A DNA stretch of 64,000 nucleotides from Arthrobacter pigmenti (GTDB taxonomy: Bacteria > Actinomycetota > Actinomycetes > Actinomycetales > Micrococcaceae). The DNA lies in the NCBI RefSeq assembly GCF_011927905.1, contig NZ_JAATJL010000001.1, forward strand, positions 2,852,001 through 2,916,000, written 5' to 3'. Both the position numbers and the translations under genes were made by a program. The notes under the pieces were generated by a model. It did not search any database and was not told where the DNA came from. It worked only from the letters and a program-made list of their open reading frames with translations. Below, one piece after another: positions 53,524-61,316 of the stretch (positions are counted from its first letter, which is position 1; every line of letters begins with the position of its first letter).

Positions 53524-53924
53524 TACCGCCGAATGCGCCTGGAGCGCCTCTTGGCACCCGCGGCCACAACGCGACTGGCGGCGGCTGCTGCCGTAGTCAG
53601 AGTGGGAAGTGTGTCTGCCAGCTCACCGAGGTCAACAACCGCCACCAGTATTGTGGGCAAGTTTTGGATCTCGTCGATGAGGCGTACACCCCTACCGTGC
53701 ATCAAGCGCGTCTTCATCGTCGACTTCTGCAGTTTCTTCAGCTTGGGCCGTACTGTGTCGCGCCACAGCTCGTCAATTTCACTGGGTAGCGTGGGATCTA
53801 GCGCCGAGGATTCGAGCTTGCTGCTCAGCTCCTTCACGGACGCCCTGTAGTCGCTTCGACCCTCGGCAAGCTCCTCTCGTGCCTCCAGAATGTGGTTCAT
53901 CGGAGCATTAGGGAACACAGGCAA
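53524..53924 (-). pseudogene. Truncated gene of unknown function, 3' end lost
   Basis: Reading leftward: FPNAPMNHILEAREELAEG then VKELSSKLESSALDPTLPSE and a small helical segment ending AGAKRRSRRIRRYA; beyond that the frame reads through the antisense strand of the recombinase stub. The sequence resembles the C-terminal half of a family of helical actinobacterial hypothetical proteins, so both its ends seem to be missing or displaced. GTG at 53924 is the only start near; the frame is open further up without ATG. No function can be given. Confidence 0.5.
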
Positions 53925-53991
53925 CCTCTCAACCAGACCTGCGCCAACGGCAGCACGACGAGATCTGCCGTCGGCTACAGCCGGGAGCCCG

Positions 53992-54417
53992 TCAAATCTC
54001 GCCGTTACCTGGATTAATGAGGACTTCCTTCATGTGGAGATACCGGCGTGCTGGCCAGGGGCGGTATTTCCCTGTGCGGCGGGCACGCATCTCCTCGCGG
54101 TTCTCGGCGACGTTCTCATAGACTTTCTTGAATCCCATTGAGAGGCCCCCGTCACCGATCGGGGCCATGTTCTCGACCATTTCATCGGCCCACGCGTCAG
54201 GATGGATCGCAGTACCAGATATTACGGTCCCTTGTGAATGTACGGTGAGGCTGATCATGCCTTCCTTCATCTCGTCGTCGACGCCGAAGGCGAAGTCCAG
54301 CAGAGTCTCAAGCTGGAAGTCGCGGGGAGAGACCATCTCGCGCGTGATGCCGTCGGCGTCGTCCGTGAAGTCGTATAGCTGGATATCGTCGTCGGTACTG
54401 GGGGAGGCGTCAGTCAT
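53992..54417 (-). CDS. Hypothetical protein
   Basis: 141 residues beginning MTDASPSTDDDIQLYDFTD: an acidic N-terminus, then SLTVHSQGTVISGTAIHPDAW, a pattern faintly like small beta-rich accessory proteins (GvpU-like), and a basic C-terminus RRTGKYRPWPARR. Its stop overlaps, in a different frame, the beginning of the broken gene to its left, so the two were probably an operon. Function unknown; not typical of the host's core genes. Confidence 0.65.
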   Translation of the reverse strand: MTDASPSTDDDIQLYDFTDDADGITREMVSPRDFQLETLLDFAFGVDDEMKEGMISLTVHSQGTVISGTAIHPDAWADEMVENMAPIGDGGLSMGFKKVYENVAENREEMRARRTGKYRPWPARRYLHMKEVLINPGNGEI

Positions 54418-54532
54418 AAGCGTTCCGTTCGGTTCCAGTGCGCCGACGTGCGCGTAGAACCAGCCTAGTAATGCAAGGGCTCATCCCGGTTGGGGTGCAA
54501 GCGTGTAACCAATCCGCTGCGTTGTGCGCGAT

Positions 54533-54561
54533 TTGCGAATTATAAGCTATTGTGTTAGAAT
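54533..54561 (+). promoter_or_regulatory. Sigma-70-type promoter before the tRNA-like gene
   Basis: TTGCGA (54533-54538), a 17-base AT-rich spacer and TAGAAT (54556-54561) match vegetative promoter boxes, about 19 bases before the tRNA-like sequence. Confidence 0.6.
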
Positions 54562-54579
54562 TGTAAAGTACCAAATAAG

Positions 54580-54652
54580 CCCCTTGTAGCTCAAAGAATA
54601 GAGCGCTTCCCTACCAAGGTTGAGGTTACGGGTTCGAATCCCGCCAAGGCTT
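54580..54652 (+). tRNA. tRNA-like gene, anticodon ACC, with mismatched stems
   Basis: The geometry is exactly that of a tRNA: acceptor 54580-54586, T8-A9, D stem GCTC/GAGC, a 5-base anticodon stem with loop CTACCAA (anticodon ACC), 5-base variable loop, T arm GGG-TTCGAAT-CCC. But acceptor pairs 1 and 2, two pairs of the anticodon stem and the first T-stem pair are mismatched, and the D loop lacks the usual GG. An A34 glycine anticodon is abnormal in bacteria. It is either a decaying tRNA from a phage or element or a functional oddity; a good promoter and terminator flank it. Confidence 0.5.
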
Positions 54653-54653
54653 G

Positions 54654-54685
54654 GAAAGCCCATCCCAGCGTCGGGGTGGGCTTTC
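54654..54685 (+). terminator. Terminator hairpin after the tRNA-like gene
   Basis: GAAAGCCCATCCC (54654-54666) pairs with GGGGTGGGCTTTC (54673-54685), 13 positions with one wobble, loop of 6 bases. It follows the tRNA-like sequence within two bases. Confidence 0.75.
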
Positions 54686-54809
54686 ACTTTCCCCGTAAAA
54701 GCAGATGCCCCATTCAAACGAACTGTGAACATACCTCCGCAACGTCATCTACCCTTACTCGGTAAGGCCGTGGGTTCCTAGGGCAGATTCCTCATGGGAG
54801 GGTTTTTCC

Positions 54810-56492
54810 ATGAACGATGAAAAGGACGTCCGCATAGTTTCTCAGTTTGTTCTCCGCGCGCGGCGCGTTGCCGCTCACTCGTTGGCCCAGGAGCGCGGCA
54901 AGCTCGAGACGTTTGCTGGGTTCAAGATCGACGGACAGGTCACATCGGAAGGTGTCATGTCGATGCGGCGGGAATTGCCAGATGAGGAAGTTTTTGAATC
55001 TCTCGCCGCCCGCGTGCGCCCAATGACGCTGGAGCGCGAGCCTATCTACTTCAAGGAAACCTTCAAGGCTCTTCATCGACTCCTGGAGTCATCTGACAAA
55101 GCTCCTAGTGAAGAAATGGGCGAGCGGCTGGCGCAGTTGCACAAGGATTGGGCCGCGATCGATCTACAGGGCCGTGGGTACCTAACGTTTTGGGTACAAG
55201 CTGAGCGTCGTGACGGATCTGGCAGGACGCCCCCGGTCTCGGATATCCAACTTGCCTCTTCGTGGATGTACGCCGACTTGGTGCACTCCGACCCCAAGGG
55301 CCCGAAGCGAGATGGCCTACTCTTCCCAATCAAGGAACGATACTCCGCTGCCGTAACCGTCTTCTCCCGCCTTGCACTGCTGACGCTGGCAACTCATGAC
55401 GCCTTCATAGAGTTGTACAGTTCCGGCGCGATTGAGCTGGACCCCCTATCGCTTGATACAGAGATAGTGGTCGGTAAGAACGAACTCATTGACGAGGGCG
55501 TGGCTTATGTGGGGCCAACCGATGGCCCGATGCCAAGTATGGAATCCGTGTTTGATGATCTTCCCGAAGGCTGGGAGCACTTCACGCCAACAGTCTTGCT
55601 GCGCAACAATCCTCACAATCAGGTCGAGGTTGTTATTTCGGCTGCGGATGGGTCGACTATAGCTACCCACGAGGCGGCTGTGTCAGCGCGCTGGCAGGAG
55701 AGCGAAGAATCTCATTGGGCGGTGTTGATAGCGGGCGTAGTCACAGCGGAGTTTGCCGTAAGGGTTCAAGATCGGGTTGTCTCTGACGGTCGGTTCATCG
55801 GATGGGACAGCAATGCGACGACAAACAAGATGAAGCTGGCCGATTTGAAGTTACAACGTGAGATGAGAGAGGCCGCAAAGGTTAACTTCTTCGCGTCGGA
55901 TACTGAATTTTTCTCGTTTACGGTCCCCCCGATGAGCGCGGAGAGAGCGGCGTTCATAGACGTTTCCATCGATACGTTCAGCGATTTAGTCGCGATCGAG
56001 GAGATTCTGGAGGAGCCCTTGGCTCCATTGGAGGGGTCCTACTCGATCGTTCATCGCGCAACCTTGCGACAAGCCCGGTTATTGATGGAAGGACACATTG
56101 TGCCGCTCGCTCCTTCGCCGATGCAGATTACCGCGCCAAGTGGAGTTGTCCCTCAAGCTGTGCTAATGGCGAAGCGTTCGTTCAAGCTAGGAAACAGCAC
56201 ATACATACCAATACCTCAGCTGCTGGTGAGACACCCGTTGATGCGAGCTGACCAGGTAGCGGCAGTCCCTGCCAGTGACCCCCCTACCGATTCGATCACT
56301 ATGACCGTTCCGATTGACGAACCGTTCGTAGCATGGGTTCCAGAGCTACTTCCTCACATCAACGATGAAGACTTGAGACAACCGACAAGGCTGGGCTTAA
56401 ATCACCTGGACGAGTCAACGCTTTTTGGTTTATGGAGCGGAACCATCTCAACCATCGCCCCCCCGGTCAGGAGTGACCATCACGGAAGCTGA
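54810..56492 (+). CDS. Unknown 560-residue protein of the island
   Basis: ATG at 54810 with GGGAGGG upstream. No membrane segment or signal peptide and no catalytic motif that I recognise. The N-terminal half (to about residue 240) is helical, with RVAAHSLAQERGKLETFAG and SSWMYADLVHSDP, reminiscent of uncharacterised actinobacterial proteins; the C-terminal half (about 250-560) looks mixed alpha/beta with repeated hydrophobic strands. Codon use is less GC-biased than the host genes. It is followed 40 bases later by a membrane protein, which suggests a two-component module, possibly defensive. Confidence 0.8.
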   Translation: MNDEKDVRIVSQFVLRARRVAAHSLAQERGKLETFAGFKIDGQVTSEGVMSMRRELPDEEVFESLAARVRPMTLEREPIYFKETFKALHRLLESSDKAPSEEMGERLAQLHKDWAAIDLQGRGYLTFWVQAERRDGSGRTPPVSDIQLASSWMYADLVHSDPKGPKRDGLLFPIKERYSAAVTVFSRLALLTLATHDAFIELYSSGAIELDPLSLDTEIVVGKNELIDEGVAYVGPTDGPMPSMESVFDDLPEGWEHFTPTVLLRNNPHNQVEVVISAADGSTIATHEAAVSARWQESEESHWAVLIAGVVTAEFAVRVQDRVVSDGRFIGWDSNATTNKMKLADLKLQREMREAAKVNFFASDTEFFSFTVPPMSAERAAFIDVSIDTFSDLVAIEEILEEPLAPLEGSYSIVHRATLRQARLLMEGHIVPLAPSPMQITAPSGVVPQAVLMAKRSFKLGNSTYIPIPQLLVRHPLMRADQVAAVPASDPPTDSITMTVPIDEPFVAWVPELLPHINDEDLRQPTRLGLNHLDESTLFGLWSGTISTIAPPVRSDHHGS

Positions 56493-56532
56493 GGTCATCA
56501 GTTTTCAGCACCTGACCTGACAAGGTTGAGAC

Positions 56533-57183
56533 GTGCAAAAACTTAGGAATCTCGGCCGTTGCCTCCGCCGCTCCCAACAACCGCCAACGAGTAAAGCTCA
56601 GGAGCCCTTACACAGCTCAGCAGGGGTAACTGAGTCAGAGGCACAAATCCTGGCTCGTGAAGACGCGAAGGTAGAGATACTCATCACCGCCTTCGAGCGA
56701 CAGGACGCGCTTGTATCCCACATCGCTTCCACGTCCGACACTAAAGCTTCCCTGCTCTTGGTACTTACTGGTGTCGTTACGGCGAGCAGTTTTTTTGAAG
56801 GATCAATTGAGTGGACCGGCCATATCCAAGCTGGTGGCATCGTCGGCTTGGTTGCTGTTGCGCTTGCACTCACAACCGCAGTTCTGTCCATCACTGCGAT
56901 ATGGCCACGTACAGCAAATGTTGTCTACCTAGACGAGTTGGTTAAGTACGCAGAGACCTCAGAGAGTTCAGTCGATGAGTTCAAGCATTATCAGCTGACG
57001 CTGATGCGGGAATCCGTCCTCAATCGATTGAATCAGCAACGGAAACGGAGTGGCCGCCTGAAATGGGCCTTTTACGCAGCGTCAGCGATGTTACTTGCGA
57101 CCGCCCTGAGTGTAGGGCTAGGGGTAAGCCCAGGAAGCGGAAACTCCTCTGGTGGGCGTAGCTTTATGTCAGTGGAATCATAG
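56533..57183 (+). CDS. PycTM/SLATT-like membrane protein
   Basis: 216 residues from GTG at 56533. A long N-terminal soluble part leads into IASTSDTKASLLLVLTGVV, the D-x-KAS pattern seen at the first membrane helix of Pycsar TM effectors; two further hydrophobic segments lie at about 103-124 (ending AIWPR, compare VIPR in the other effector) and 178-198. The region ESVLNRLNQQRKRSGRLKWAFY corresponds to the cytoplasmic helix before the last membrane segment. Probably a membrane effector of a nucleotide-signalling defence system. Relationship by eye only; SLATT-type proteins are the alternative. Confidence 0.6.
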   Translation: MQKLRNLGRCLRRSQQPPTSKAQEPLHSSAGVTESEAQILAREDAKVEILITAFERQDALVSHIASTSDTKASLLLVLTGVVTASSFFEGSIEWTGHIQAGGIVGLVAVALALTTAVLSITAIWPRTANVVYLDELVKYAETSESSVDEFKHYQLTLMRESVLNRLNQQRKRSGRLKWAFYAASAMLLATALSVGLGVSPGSGNSSGGRSFMSVES

Positions 57184-57563
57184 GAAGCAAAGGAAAATCC
57201 ATGCCCGACGACAAAACATCTAACGACAAACCGAAGGATCGGCCCCCGGGTGCGATCAAACCCTTAGTAATTACGAACAAGCTAACCGAGCTCAGTGAAG
57301 CTGGGAGACAGTTCGAGGAGAGCAAGCGACCGCCCTGAGTGTAGGGCTAGGGGTAAGCCCAGGAAGCGGAAACTCCTCTGGTGGGTGTAGCTTTATGTCA
57401 GTGGAATCATAGGAAGCAAAGGAAAAACCATGCCCGACGACAAAACATCTAACGACAAACCGAAGGATCGGCCCCCGGGTGCGATCAAGCCCTTAGTAAT
57501 TACGAACAAGCTAACCGAGCTCAGTGAAGCTGGGAGACAGTTCGAGGAGAGCAAGCGACCGCC
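57097..57563 (+). repeat. 229-base tandem duplication
   Basis: 57097-57325 is repeated at 57326-57554, followed by the first nine bases of a third unit (GCGACCGCC, 57555-57563). I see only three differences between the copies (a C/T, a T/A and an A/G). The unit spans the 3' end of the membrane-protein gene and the small gene after it. The 9-mer GCGACCGCC at each boundary suggests slippage or recombination between short direct repeats. Confidence 0.95.
57201..57338 (+). CDS. Micro-protein, first copy
   Basis: 45 residues starting MPDDKTSNDKPKDRPPGAIK and ending EESKRPP, with an AAAGGA ribosome site. The stop is created by the duplication junction; the copy downstream is four residues longer at its C-terminus. 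Charged, no membrane segment, helix likely over LTELSEAGRQFEES. It follows the PycTM/SLATT-like gene by 17 bases, so it belongs to that operon. Function unknown. Confidence 0.6.
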   Translation: MPDDKTSNDKPKDRPPGAIKPLVITNKLTELSEAGRQFEESKRPP

Positions 57564-57579
57564 GGCCACGGGCAGGTAA
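57430..57579 (+). CDS. Micro-protein, second copy (original C-terminus)
   Basis: 49 residues, identical to the first copy over its 45 residues and ending KRPPATGR. This is probably the ancestral form, since its 3' end leads into unique sequence. It keeps the same ribosome site. That an intact frame survives in both copies argues that the small gene is real. Confidence 0.6.
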   Translation: MPDDKTSNDKPKDRPPGAIKPLVITNKLTELSEAGRQFEESKRPPATGR

Positions 57580-58027
57580 ATCTCGGCAACGAGAAGAGCT
57601 TCTGTCCCAGTACCAGCAAGCCTGTTATGGCGAGCAGCTATTCGGGAGTCACAGGGCCTGCAGAAATTGGAGGTGCACCGTTCTTCGGCACAGCCCACCT
57701 CACTCTAGCTCCTGATGAAAAGTGCCGATAACGGCCCCTATGTCGCTTAAAGGGCGCAAATGTGTGAGTTCGCGGTCAGGCTCGGCTGCTTTTCGTGCGA
57801 TCTGCCCTTAGATTCGGCTACCTCGTTGGCGGCGCCATGCCGACTGGCAAGTCACTATGGCAGTGAGCTTCCAGCTCGTCGTCTATAAGGCTGCGCTATA
57901 CCTGTCGACGGCGTGGCTCGAGGCTGGTCTTGGGAATGCACACTAACCACGGAGCGTTGTGAAGCCCAGCGGTTCCACTGGGCCGCAGGTCTTTTGATTA
58001 GCGTCAACTCAATACAGGAGCACGATC
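57580..58027. other. Right border of the island, no supported gene
   Basis: 448 bases. An open frame through about 57627-57730 (MASSYSGVTGPAEIGG onwards, 34 codons) has no ribosome site and I do not call it. The last 100 bases return to the host's composition and must hold the promoter of the oxidoreductase gene. No tRNA or clear attachment repeat is visible. Confidence 0.5.
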
Positions 58028-59059
58028 ATGGCGAAGGAACTCGAGCTCGGACTCGACACGTTCGGAGACGTCACCCGGGGCGTGGACGGCAATCCCGTTG
58101 CGTACGACCAGGTGATCCGGAACGTCATCAGCGAGGCAGTCCTCGCCGACCAGGTCGGAGTCGACTTCTTTGGCGTCGGAGAACACCACCGCGACGACTT
58201 CGCCGTCTCTGCGCCTGAAACAGTGCTGGCCGCGATTGCCGGCCGGACCGAGCGGATCCGATTGGGATCTGCGGTCACCGTCCTCAGCTCCGATGACCCC
58301 GTACGCGTCTACCAGCGCTTCTCGACACTGGACGCAGCCTCCAACGGCCGGGCGGAGGTGATCCTCGGGAGGGGCTCCTTCACTGAGTCCTTTCCCCTGT
58401 TCGGCTTCGACCTCTCGCAGTACGAGGCACTCTTCGAGGACAAGCTCGACCTGTTCGCCGAAGTCCTGAAGGAAAAGCCCATCACCTGGTCGGGAAGCAC
58501 CCGCCCCGGTTTGACGAACCAGCGCGTCTTTCCCACGACCGCCTCCGGAAAGCTGAAAACCTGGATCGGCGTCGGAGGGAGCCCCGAATCCGTTGTGCGC
58601 ACAGCCCGCTACGGCTTCCCCATCATGCTTGCCATCATCGGCGGCGACCCGGCCCGATTCGAGCCTTACGTCGATCTGTACCACCGCGCCCTCTCCGAAC
58701 TGGGCCAACCGAAACTACCCGTGGGCGTCCACTCCCCCGGCCACATCGCAGACACCGACGAGCAGGCTCGGGAGGAGCTGTGGCCCGACTTCGCTGTGAT
58801 GCGAAACCGTATCGGGGCCGAGCGCGGCTGGGGCCCAACGAGCCGCGCGGAGTTCGACGTGGAGGCCGACTCCGGTTCCCTTTACGTCGGCTCCCCGGAG
58901 ACCGTCGCGCGCAAGATCGCGGCTACAGCGACGACCTTGGGCCTCGACCGCTTCGACCTCAAATACAGTGCTGGCCCGCTGCCCCACGAAAAGCTGATGC
59001 GCAGTATCGAGCTGTATGGAACGAAGGTCATTCCGATGGTTCGGGACCTGCTCCGGTAG
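58028..59059 (+). CDS. LLM class flavin-dependent oxidoreductase
   Basis: 343-residue luciferase-like enzyme. The N-terminus ELELGLDTFGDVT, GVDFFGVGEHHRDDFAVSAP, RLGSAVTVLSSDDPVRVYQ and VILGRGSFTESF are typical of the FMN-dependent group without a partner reductase. Length normal. AGGAG precedes the ATG. Substrate unknown; relatives oxidise small organic compounds or act in redox detoxification. Confidence 0.92.
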   Translation: MAKELELGLDTFGDVTRGVDGNPVAYDQVIRNVISEAVLADQVGVDFFGVGEHHRDDFAVSAPETVLAAIAGRTERIRLGSAVTVLSSDDPVRVYQRFSTLDAASNGRAEVILGRGSFTESFPLFGFDLSQYEALFEDKLDLFAEVLKEKPITWSGSTRPGLTNQRVFPTTASGKLKTWIGVGGSPESVVRTARYGFPIMLAIIGGDPARFEPYVDLYHRALSELGQPKLPVGVHSPGHIADTDEQAREELWPDFAVMRNRIGAERGWGPTSRAEFDVEADSGSLYVGSPETVARKIAATATTLGLDRFDLKYSAGPLPHEKLMRSIELYGTKVIPMVRDLLR

Positions 59060-59071
59060 GCTGCTGAGCAA

Positions 59072-59713
59072 TCACACAGTGGGGCGAGCTTCCATCCCGC
59101 GCCACGCAACGTCGAGTGCGGCACGGCAGCGGGCACGAGTTTTCGGGTCCTCGACGCGGTCTCCGCGGACCACCAACTGGTAGTAAAAGACGCCGGCGAT
59201 GAGGTCGAAGCAAGCCTCCACATCCAGGTCTGCACGGAGCTCTCCCTTCTCGATTCCGGCGCGGAGTGCTGCCTCGATCGGCGCCCGACGACGCGATACA
59301 TGCGATTTCCAGTACGCCTTCTGCAGTTCGCGGTCAGCCATCGCCAGCCGGATGCGCTGACGGAACCGCGCCTCCGAGTAGCCGCCAAGTCCGGCTCCAT
59401 CGCTTCCGCCAAGAAGTCCCCCGATGATTGACTCACGCAGGTTGCCATCAATCGGAACAGCAGGCGGCATTTCACGGCCGACGTCGAGAGCCGCAGCGAT
59501 CAGCGTCGTCAGCGAAGGCCACCGACGATACAGCGCCGCCTTGCTCACGCCACTGCGCTCCACAACCCGTGAAGCCGTAATTTCTGCCCCCTGGTCAATG
59601 AGCTCCAAAGTCACCTGCAGGATCTGGCTGTCAATCTCCTCATTACGCGGACGGCCCGGACGCCGACGCACAGTGCGCGCCGGCGTCGCGACATCGACGA
59701 GCGTGGTCGTCAT
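59072..59713 (-). CDS. TetR family transcriptional regulator
   Basis: 213 residues. HTH: ITASRVVERSGVSKAALYRRWPSLTTLIAAAL. The C-terminal ligand domain ends RGMEARPTV. Its start overlaps the upstream phosphatase stop by 4 bases, so it is the last gene of the phn-phosphatase operon; it also converges with the LLM oxidoreductase. Likely an autoregulator of the operon or the controller of the oxidoreductase gene. Confidence 0.92.
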   Translation of the reverse strand: MTTTLVDVATPARTVRRRPGRPRNEEIDSQILQVTLELIDQGAEITASRVVERSGVSKAALYRRWPSLTTLIAAALDVGREMPPAVPIDGNLRESIIGGLLGGSDGAGLGGYSEARFRQRIRLAMADRELQKAYWKSHVSRRRAPIEAALRAGIEKGELRADLDVEACFDLIAGVFYYQLVVRGDRVEDPKTRARCRAALDVAWRGMEARPTV

Positions 59714-60477
59714 GCAACCGACCGCTCGCGCAGACCGGCAACAATCGCATCCGACAATCCCGCTGCACGCAGTGGCGCCAGCGCATCACCGTGCCGCTCA
59801 CGAAGCCGGTCGAGCATCGTCCGCATCGAGATATCCATCGGCTCCTCGGACAGCGTCAGCGAAGTCATCTCCTCGAGGTCGAACCCGAGCCGAGCCATTA
59901 GCGTCCCTATCACCGGGCGCATCCGCTCGTGAATGGCTGCCATGTTGAGGTCGGTGCGGGCGTAGTCGGTGACGATGTCGTCGTCGTCGGCTCCCAACAC
60001 CAGCAGCAGGATCGCCGCGAGCACACCGGTCCGATCCCGGCCCGCCGCGCAGTGGAACGCCGTCGCGCCAGGTGACACCGCAATAATCCCCAGCGCGGTC
60101 ACCAGCTGCGGCGTTGCGGTCTCCACCATCCGGGCATACATCTCCCCCATCGCCACGTGATCGATGACGAAGGATCGGTCCTCCGGCATCCCCGCACCGA
60201 TGCTCGCCATCAGCGGCAGGTTGTGGTACGCCACCGGATGGGACGCAAGCGGCCCGCGGCCGGTCAGAGCAACCTCATCACTGGTCCGCAGGTCAATCAC
60301 TGAGGTGAGGCCCGCACTCACGAGGCGGGCGGCGTCGTCGTCGGTAATCACCGCAAGGTCATCGGCACGCAGGGCCAGCCCCTCGCGGAGGATGCCGCCG
60401 GCGACCGGGATGCCGCCGAGGTCGCGCAGGTTGACCGGTGCGCTGGGCTCGATCTCGGGGGTGGTGGTCATTGTCAT
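59710..60477 (-). CDS. Tyrosine/serine phosphatase family protein
   Basis: 255 residues from ATG at 60477 behind AAGGAG. NLRDLGGIPVAGG and SVIDLRTSDEVALTG are the N-terminal signatures of the Y_phosphatase3 (Siw14/LipA-like) group and FHCAAGRDRTGVLAA is the catalytic P-loop (CxxxxxRT). It overlaps phnE by 4 bases and tetR by 4 bases. Being in a transport operon for a phosphorus compound, it may release phosphate from an imported phosphoester rather than act on proteins. Confidence 0.9.
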   Translation of the reverse strand: MTMTTTPEIEPSAPVNLRDLGGIPVAGGILREGLALRADDLAVITDDDAARLVSAGLTSVIDLRTSDEVALTGRGPLASHPVAYHNLPLMASIGAGMPEDRSFVIDHVAMGEMYARMVETATPQLVTALGIIAVSPGATAFHCAAGRDRTGVLAAILLLVLGADDDDIVTDYARTDLNMAAIHERMRPVIGTLMARLGFDLEEMTSLTLSEEPMDISMRTMLDRLRERHGDALAPLRAAGLSDAIVAGLRERSVA

Positions 60478-61316
60478 GTGATTCTCCTTCGGATGAGGGC
60501 GCTGCCCTGGTCGATCACCGTGACCAGCACGATGATGCAGATGATGATGGCGCTGAGGTGGCCGTAGTCGTACATGCGCATGGCGGTGGTGAGTTCCAGG
60601 CCGATGCCGCCGGCGCCCACGAGCCCGAGGATCGTCGCGCCGCGCACGTTCCCCTCGAACAGCAGGAGCGTGTACGAGACGAGAAGTGGCGCAGCCTGCG
60701 GCACAATCCCGTACTGGATGACCTGCCGCTTCGACGCGCCAACCGCTTCCATGGCGACGATCGGACCGCGGTCCACGGACTCCATCGCTTCGGCGAAAAT
60801 TTTGCCGATCGAGCCGAGGGATCCGAGCGTCATGGCGAGAATTCCCGCGAACGGGCCAAGCCCGACGGCGGAGACGAACATGAGTGCGAACACCAGGTCC
60901 GGCACGGAGCGGATAACGTTCATGATCCAGCGCGCCGGGTAATACAGCCACTGCGGTGCAATGTTCGACGCCGCCGCGAACGCGACGAGCAGGGACAGCA
61001 CCGCGCCGAGCACGGTTCCCACGATCGCCATCTGCAGGGTTTCGATCAGCAGGGTGACGATGGTGCCGAACTTCGAAAAATCGGGCGGGAAGAGCCGGGA
61101 GAGGAACTCCCCCATGTTGACCGTTCCCTCACCGAGCTTGGTGAAGTTGAACTCCGCGCCCAGGAAGGACCAGCCCAGTACGACGACGACGACAGGCAGT
61201 CCGAGCAGGAACCTCGCCCTGGGTACCGAGAAGGCGCGCTCAAGGCGCAGGCGTTCGGCTGGGTCGAGCGGTTTTCCGTTCGTCGCGCGGGTGGGGTCAG
61301 GCGCCGTCGTCGTCAT
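60474..61316 (-). CDS. phnE: Phosphonate-type ABC transporter permease
   Basis: 280 residues from ATG at 61316 behind AAGGAG. Six membrane segments. The conserved EAA-like loop AVGASKRQVIQYGIVPQA and the GNVRGATILGLVGAGGIG motif are typical of PhnE. It overlaps the phnC stop region by 20 bases. Part of the D-C-E set for phosphonate, phosphite or phosphate-ester uptake. Confidence 0.94.
   Translation of the reverse strand: MTTTAPDPTRATNGKPLDPAERLRLERAFSVPRARFLLGLPVVVVVLGWSFLGAEFNFTKLGEGTVNMGEFLSRLFPPDFSKFGTIVTLLIETLQMAIVGTVLGAVLSLLVAFAAASNIAPQWLYYPARWIMNVIRSVPDLVFALMFVSAVGLGPFAGILAMTLGSLGSIGKIFAEAMESVDRGPIVAMEAVGASKRQVIQYGIVPQAAPLLVSYTLLLFEGNVRGATILGLVGAGGIGLELTTAMRMYDYGHLSAIIICIIVLVTVIDQGSALIRRRIT

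Noticed and set aside
57524-57715. 63-codon plus-strand frame at the island's right border
   Set aside because: It starts inside the duplicated micro-gene in another frame and has no ribosome site of its own.
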